Virus record (IMG/VR): IMGVR_UViG_3300042516_003390
Location: 1-25,857 of that record
Length of the DNA stretch: 25,857 nucleotides
DNA from: a virus
Strand: one strand, 5' to 3'
Part shown: in pieces, positions 22,090 through 25,857 of the stretch
How the letters are laid out: every line of letters begins with the position of its first letter
Position numbering within the stretch: position 1 is the stretch's first letter
The notes under the pieces: generated by a model
The model's input: the letters and a program-made list of their open reading frames with translations, nothing else
Told to the model about the DNA's origin: nothing
Database searches by the model: none
Position numbers and translations under genes: made by a program

Positions 22090-23232
22090 ATGGTTGAATC
22101 TATGACCGTTTTTAACTCTAATGAAGTAGATACCAAAAAGCAACCTATGTTTTTTGGGCAACCATTGGGAATACAAAGATACGATTCTTACAAGTATCCA
22201 ATTTTTGATAAACTAACAACACAACAACTGGGTTATTTCTGGAGACCAGAAGAGGTCTCCTTACAGAAAGATCGTGGAGATTATCAATCTCTTCGCCCAG
22301 AACAAAAACACATCTTTACCAGCAACCTGAAGTATCAGGTAATGTTGGATTCAGTTCAGGGTCGTGGTCCTGGTATGGCGTTCGCGCCTTACTGTTCCCT
22401 TCCCGAACTAGAAGCATGTATGAAAGTATGGGAGTTTATGGAAATGATCCATTCTCGCTCGTACACTTATATTATCAAGAACGTTTATTCAGACCCATCT
22501 GAAGTTTTTGATACTATTCTCAAAGAAGACCGTATCATGGAACGTGCCGTGAGTGTGACTCAGGCATATAATGATTTTATCAATAGTGCTCATCACTATG
22601 ATAATTCAAATGAATGGGTTCACGCATTGGAACAAGTACCATACGCACAAGAGGCAAGGTATGAACTCAAGCGCAAATTGTTCAGAGCAGTTGCAAACGT
22701 TAATATTCTTGAAGGTATTCGTTTTTATGTCAGTTTTGCTTGCAGTTTTGCATTTGGCGAACTCAAGCTTATGGAAGGAAGTGCAAAAATCATCTCACTA
22801 ATTGCTCGTGATGAAAATCAGCACCTGGTAATCACTCAGAACATTTTAAACAAATGGAAGGAAGGTGATGACCCTGAGATGGCACGTATTTCCAAAGAGG
22901 AGGAGCAGTGGGTCTACAAGACCTTTGAGAATGCTGTAAATCAGGAAAAACTCTGGGCAGAGTATCTGTTCAAGGACGGTTCTATGATTGGATTAAATGA
23001 TAAACTGTTACAGCAGTATGTTGAATGGATTGCGAATCGTAGAATGAAGGCAATCGGACTGAAACCTCTTTATAGTATCTCAGCAAAGAATAATCCTCTC
23101 CCTTGGACCGATCATTGGATCTCTTCTAAGGGACTTCAAACCGCCAATCAAGAAACAGAAAATGAATCTTACATTGTCGGTGGAATTAAACATGATGTTA
23201 CTGCTAATACTTTTAGTGATTTTAAACTTTGA
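22090..23232 (+). CDS. nrdB: Ribonucleotide reductase class Ia, beta subunit NrdB
   Basis: Diiron-tyrosyl radical subunit partnering NrdA. Start chosen at ATG 22090, preceded by TTTGGAGGATAAAAAA with an ideal GGAGG; a GTG at 22048 in frame would overlap nrdA but is poorer. Ligands visible: Asp87 in MLDSVQ, Glu118 and His121 in EMIHSRSY, radical Tyr125 in the same motif, Glu and His of ARDENQH. The length of 380 aa matches the family. Its TGA stop lies inside the TTGACA box of the next promoter. The T4 gene has an I-TevII-type intron; none is seen here. Confidence 0.95.
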   Translation: MVESMTVFNSNEVDTKKQPMFFGQPLGIQRYDSYKYPIFDKLTTQQLGYFWRPEEVSLQKDRGDYQSLRPEQKHIFTSNLKYQVMLDSVQGRGPGMAFAPYCSLPELEACMKVWEFMEMIHSRSYTYIIKNVYSDPSEVFDTILKEDRIMERAVSVTQAYNDFINSAHHYDNSNEWVHALEQVPYAQEARYELKRKLFRAVANVNILEGIRFYVSFACSFAFGELKLMEGSAKIISLIARDENQHLVITQNILNKWKEGDDPEMARISKEEEQWVYKTFENAVNQEKLWAEYLFKDGSMIGLNDKLLQQYVEWIANRRMKAIGLKPLYSISAKNNPLPWTDHWISSKGLQTANQETENESYIVGGIKHDVTANTFSDFKL

Positions 23233-23257
23233 CAATTACAAGAAACTGAAATATAAT
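23229..23257 (+). promoter_or_regulatory. Sigma70-type early promoter overlapping the nrdB stop
   Basis: TTGACA at 23229-23234 (contains the nrdB TGA), 17-base spacer, TATAAT at 23252-23257. Start expected near 23264, inside the loop of the inverted repeat 23240-23289. Confidence 0.85.
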
Positions 23258-23289
23258 ATTATATAAATACTATTAGAGTTCAGTTTCTT
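23240..23289 (+). repeat. 11-bp perfect inverted repeat framing two promoters
   Basis: AAGAAACTGAA (23240-23250) and TTCAGTTTCTT (23279-23289), 28 bases apart. The right arm ends 4 bases before the GIY-YIG ATG, so in read-through RNA from nrdB the stem would cover its ribosome-binding region. RNAs started at the internal promoters lack the left arm. Confidence 0.88.
23262..23269 (+). promoter_or_regulatory. Late promoter of the GIY-YIG endonuclease
   Basis: Exact TATAAATA, 5 bases after the early -10 box, in the loop between the inverted-repeat arms. Start expected near 23275, 19 bases before ATG 23294. Confidence 0.8.
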
Positions 23290-23293
23290 ACTT

Positions 23294-24025
23294 ATGTATT
23301 ATGTTTATGAATTAATAGACCCTAGAGTTAATCTTCCTTTCTATGTTGGAAAGGGAAAAAACGATAGGGTCTATTTTCATTTGTCTGAGAAATCAAGAGC
23401 AAAGAGTGATAATGAAAGAAAGTTCAACAAAATACAAAAAATAAGAAAAGAAGGATATGAACCAGAAATCAAAATAGTAGAATATTTTGAGAATGAAAAT
23501 GATGCTTATGTTTATGAAGAACAATTAATAAAAAAATATGGTAGATCAAGATATGATGAAAATGGAATACTAACTAACATTTGCGAAAGTTCTAGACCGC
23601 CAAAACATAAAGGTCGTACATATCAAGAAATATATGGAGATAAATGGGAGGAACAAATAGAAAAGAGAAGAAATCTACAAATTAAATCGGGTGGATATGG
23701 TCCAAAAAAACATACAGAAGAAACCAAGAAAAAAATAAGTGAAAAAGTAGCAGGAAAAAATAATCCAAGTTACGGTGTTCCTTGTAGTGAAGAAAGAAAA
23801 AGAAAAATAAGCGATAAAGCAAAACAAAGATATGAAAAAGGTTTCTTATCACCATCAGCAAAAAAATGGAAACTTATTTCTCCAGATGGGCAAGAATATA
23901 TAATTGTTGGTAAATTAAAACAATTTTGTAAGTTACATAATATTTCATATGCAACTATGTCTGCCGCAGTTAAATACAATAGAACTGGACCAAGAAGAAA
24001 TGGATGGACTATAAATGAACCCTAA
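23294..24025 (+). CDS. GIY-YIG homing endonuclease, free-standing (243 aa)
   Basis: N-terminal GIY-YIG nuclease domain: YVY (3-5), FYVGKG (16-21), Arg25 and the catalytic Glu at 75/76 in YVYEEQLIKKYG. Two NUMOD3-type DNA-binding repeats follow: HTEETKKKISEKVAGKNNP (140-158) and SEERKRKISDKAKQRY (165-180). The C-terminus (about 192-240, KLKQFCKLHNISYATMSAAV, NGWTI) is an IENR1/NUMOD1-like helix-turn-helix. It lies in the space after nrdB and does not interrupt it, as with the Seg enzymes of T4. The start has no strong Shine-Dalgarno. Lys- and Asn-rich, more AT-rich codon use than nrdB suggests recent arrival. The stop overlaps the 53-aa gene. Confidence 0.92.
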   Translation: MYYVYELIDPRVNLPFYVGKGKNDRVYFHLSEKSRAKSDNERKFNKIQKIRKEGYEPEIKIVEYFENENDAYVYEEQLIKKYGRSRYDENGILTNICESSRPPKHKGRTYQEIYGDKWEEQIEKRRNLQIKSGGYGPKKHTEETKKKISEKVAGKNNPSYGVPCSEERKRKISDKAKQRYEKGFLSPSAKKWKLISPDGQEYIIVGKLKQFCKLHNISYATMSAAVKYNRTGPRRNGWTINEP

Positions 24026-24176
24026 AATACTCAAAGATGATTCCAATTATGATGAATGGGTGGAACAAGATATCATAAATGCATATAAGAATGCAGCAGA
24101 AGCAGATGAGTTTCTGTTTGGGGATTATGACTATGAGACAGAATGGTTAGGTAAAAAAACTGATGATGTAAACTGA
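24015..24176 (+). CDS. Small acidic protein of unknown function (53 aa)
   Basis: ATG lies 11 bases before the GIY-YIG stop, in another frame. The product is acidic and aromatic (NYDEWVEQDI, DEFLFGDYDYETEW) with no known motif. Its TGA is the first part of the terminator stem. It may be the original neighbour of nrdB, separated from it when the endonuclease arrived; sequence alone does not prove this. Moderate support from its good codon pattern and the terminator placed exactly at its end. Confidence 0.6.
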   Translation: MNPKILKDDSNYDEWVEQDIINAYKNAAEADEFLFGDYDYETEWLGKKTDDVN

Positions 24177-24200
24177 GGGTCTTCGGACCCTCTTTTTTTT
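24175..24200 (+). terminator. UUCG-tetraloop terminator fused to a late promoter
   Basis: 7-bp stem GAGGGTC (24175-24181) with GACCCTC (24186-24192), TTCG loop, eight T. The last T begins TATAAATA. Confidence 0.93.
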
Positions 24201-24207
24201 ATAAATA
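24200..24207 (+). promoter_or_regulatory. Late promoter of the Pro/Ala-rich head-type protein
   Basis: Exact TATAAATA directly after the terminator; start expected near 24213, AAGGG at 24219-24223 and ATG at 24228. Confidence 0.8.
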
Positions 24208-24227
24208 TCTAAAAAAGTAAGGGATAA

Positions 24228-25649
24228 ATGAAGAGTTTTAGAGAGTTTATATTTATTGCGGAAACTGCTGCTAGTGAGGCAGGTCAATGGAAAAAAATGA
24301 ATGATGCTGATTTTGAGAAGTGGGTTAGTAGATTAGGTACTGAAGGTGAACGTGAAAATATGAGAAGAGCAAGGGCAAGGGTCAAAGCAAGAACTCAAAA
24401 TGTTTCTGGACAAGACGTAAGGGGTTCTAGATCTACACAAACACCACCTAGACAACCTTCAGGATCTACACAGTCCACACAAACACAAACCCAAACGCCC
24501 CCTAGAGGCGCTCAGACACGTACTCAAACGCCTCCTAGACAACCCTCAGGACCTACTCAAACACCTCCTAGAGGCGCTCAGACGCCACCTAGAAGTACCC
24601 AAACGCCTCCTAGACAACCCTCAGGTGCTACTCCACCACCTCCTAAACCACCTACTAGAAACGTTCCAGCACCTGCACCAACACCTGCCGCTGCGCCACC
24701 AAAGGGTCCAGGACTTCGTTCTCGTTTAGGTAGTGTTGCAGGTCCTGCGGCAAACGTTGCTGGTGCTGCTATGGATTATCAGGCAAGAAGAGAAGCAGGA
24801 CAATCAAAACAAAGAGCAGCAGGTGGTGCTGCTTCACAACTGGCAGGATATGCAGCAGCAGCAAAATTCGGGGCGATGGTTCCTGGACCACCAATTGTTA
24901 AAGGTGCTGCTGCACTTGCTGCAGGAGTTGCTGGTGCAGATGCTGCCGGAAAGGCATATGATTATGCAGCAGATAAAACCCGCCCAGCAAGACAAGAAGT
25001 TTCAAAAGCAACTGGATTTGATAAGTTCCAGCAAAAGAATGCATTAATTAAGCAAGGTGCTGGTCTTCAAAAAGCGCAGCAAACTGTAGATACCAGAGGA
25101 GCAAGACAAGTTGCTGCAAAGGCAGGAACTTATGGTGCAAGACAAGGATCTGCATTAACTGGTATTGGTGGAAAAACTACCACCAGTAAAGATGCCAAAG
25201 GTGCTGCATTCATGAGTACAGGTGCTGGAAAACAAAGACAAACCGTTCAACTTGCAAAAACTCAATTAGTTCGTGATCCAAAATCTGGTAAGCAAGTAGT
25301 TGGTGATTTAGCATATAAGGGAGGAAAACCAGTTTATCTTGCCAGACCTTCAGTTGCATCCAGAGACACAAGTCTTGGTGCAAGAGTTGGTAGGGCACTT
25401 AATATTGGTAGATATTCTAAGGCAGCAGAAACTCAAGCAGCAAAACAAGAGTATAGAACTGCTCTAAAGAATACGCAAACATATCAAAAGAAACTTGGTA
25501 TTACTCCAAAGGCAGCAACTGCTCAGAAACTTCCTGGACGTGGAGTTGGACCAGCAAAAGTTGGTCCTAAATTAGTTGGACCTAAAATTGTAGGGCCTAA
25601 AAAAGTAGGAACTGGTGCTAAACCATCAGCAACAGTAAAACCAGCATAA
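24228..25649 (+). CDS. Putative internal head protein, Pro/Gln/Ala-rich with repeats (473 aa)
   Basis: Late gene of unusual composition. Residues 1-12 (MKSFREFIFIAE) resemble the capsid-targeting peptide of T4 internal proteins, with a possible gp21-type cleavage after IAE. Residues 69-160 are a Thr/Gln/Pro/Arg-rich repeat region (TQTPPRQPSG and TPPRGAQT units). Residues 165-250 are Gly/Ala-rich with small-residue helices (VAGAAMDYQA, GAAALAAGVAGADAAGKAYD) that might associate with membranes. The rest is basic and Gln-rich, ending in VGPK repeats (PKLVGPKIVGPKK). Net charge is strongly positive, as expected of a DNA-associated head protein. No enzymatic motif is visible. A tail or tape-type component is the main alternative. 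Confidence 0.65.
   Translation: MKSFREFIFIAETAASEAGQWKKMNDADFEKWVSRLGTEGERENMRRARARVKARTQNVSGQDVRGSRSTQTPPRQPSGSTQSTQTQTQTPPRGAQTRTQTPPRQPSGPTQTPPRGAQTPPRSTQTPPRQPSGATPPPPKPPTRNVPAPAPTPAAAPPKGPGLRSRLGSVAGPAANVAGAAMDYQARREAGQSKQRAAGGAASQLAGYAAAAKFGAMVPGPPIVKGAAALAAGVAGADAAGKAYDYAADKTRPARQEVSKATGFDKFQQKNALIKQGAGLQKAQQTVDTRGARQVAAKAGTYGARQGSALTGIGGKTTTSKDAKGAAFMSTGAGKQRQTVQLAKTQLVRDPKSGKQVVGDLAYKGGKPVYLARPSVASRDTSLGARVGRALNIGRYSKAAETQAAKQEYRTALKNTQTYQKKLGITPKAATAQKLPGRGVGPAKVGPKLVGPKIVGPKKVGTGAKPSATVKPA
24432..24707 (+). repeat. Coding tandem/dispersed repeats (TQTPPRQPSG, TPPRGAQT units)
   Basis: Short near-identical DNA units such as CCTAGACAACCCTCAGG and CTCCTAGAGGCGCTCAGAC recur several times in this stretch, encoding the proline-rich linker. 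The unit order is irregular, suggesting slippage or unequal recombination. Confidence 0.8.
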
Positions 25650-25652
25650 TCA

Positions 25653-25664
25653 AATAAATAAATA
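25653..25664 (+). promoter_or_regulatory. Late-promoter-like motif (AATAAATA, two registers)
   Basis: AATAAATAAATA gives two one-mismatch versions of the late box, 23-34 bases upstream of the next ATG (25687). Confidence 0.45.
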
Positions 25665-25686
25665 TTAGTAAAAAGTATTATTTCTA

Positions 25687-25857
25687 ATGGAAAGATTAAC
25701 TGGCGGAAAGTACAGATCCTTTTTAGAATCATATGTTTCTATCTATGATAATGGAACTGATGATTTACAAGAGCAGGAAAATATTCAAGAATTTCTGCAA
25801 GTTATTGGTGAACTAGTTGAAGAAGGATATGATTTGAGTGAGTATACTTATGATGAA
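25687..25857 (+). CDS. Late protein of unknown function, N-terminal 57 residues (runs off the window)
   Basis: Open from ATG 25687 to the end of the window. The visible part begins MERLTGGKYRSFLESYVSIY and ends VEEGYDLSEYTYDE, an acidic helical pattern I associate with the N-termini of large cyanophage virion proteins. The gene follows a late-promoter-like motif and a likely head protein gene, so a virion role is reasonable. No Shine-Dalgarno is obvious (TTTCTAATG). Confidence 0.7.
   Translation, partial: MERLTGGKYRSFLESYVSIYDNGTDDLQEQENIQEFLQVIGELVEEGYDLSEYTYDE

Noticed and set aside
1-25857. CRISPR arrays, integrase/attachment sites or photosynthesis genes (psbA, psbD, hli)
   Set aside because: No regularly spaced repeats, no recombinase gene and no such protein sequences were seen in any frame.

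Overview
The window is a piece of the genome of a T4-like marine cyanophage (a contractile-tailed cyanomyovirus of the type infecting Synechococcus or Prochlorococcus). The evidence is an AT-rich, tightly packed, one-strand layout with T4 replication genes in T4-like order (clamp loader gp44 and gp62, RegA, gp43 polymerase, UvsX, gp41 helicase, gp61 primase, NrdA/NrdB). Mixed in are genes typical of cyanophages: an Hsp20/IbpA-like chaperone, MazG, 2-oxoglutarate/Fe(II) oxygenases, tRNAs, and virion proteins with MK-F--FI-EA N-termini. No photosynthesis gene and no CRISPR array is present. All recognised genes are on the + strand.

Layout. (1) 1-3225: clamp-loader/RegA operon. gp44 (C-terminal part) is separated from gp62 by two small unknown genes, a possible PD-(D/E)XK nuclease and a Dam-type adenine methylase; RegA follows and then a terminator. 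(2) 3226-3815: hsp20 with a hairpin leader, then a late promoter running straight into a terminator that also carries a consensus early promoter. (3) 3821-11427: replication operon: two overlapping paralogous small genes, gp43 split in two by an HNH endonuclease cassette, a 44-aa gene, UvsX, an oxygenase, gp41 and a second oxygenase. (4) 11429-12834: early promoter, MazG, a small gene, a third oxygenase and two tRNAs. (5) 12857-18789: unknown and virion-type genes, several small genes and late promoters (TATAAATA type); the region includes a nucleotidyltransferase-like protein with a capsid-targeting-like N-terminus. (6) 18745-23232: early promoter, gp61, nrdA and nrdB (DNA precursor synthesis coupled to priming). 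(7) 23229-24200: GIY-YIG homing endonuclease with overlapping early and late promoters inside an inverted repeat, a 53-aa gene and a UUCG-loop terminator. (8) 24200-end: late promoter, a Pro/Gln/Ala-rich putative internal head protein, and the start of another late gene.

Regulatory logic readable from the sequence: four sigma70-type early promoters, all with exact 17-bp spacers, head the replication, MazG, primase/RNR and GIY-YIG transcripts. TATAAATA late promoters head the virion genes and both homing endonucleases. The most interesting points are the precise HNH cassette that splits gp43 and supplies its own stop, late promoter and restart ribosome site; an I-TevI-like hairpin/late-promoter arrangement ahead of the GIY-YIG gene; a possible phage-borne restriction-modification pair inside the clamp-loader operon; a candidate short late RNA after hsp20; and a class I tRNA with a UAG (Leu) anticodon. 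All functional calls are from reading motifs by eye; no database search was possible.
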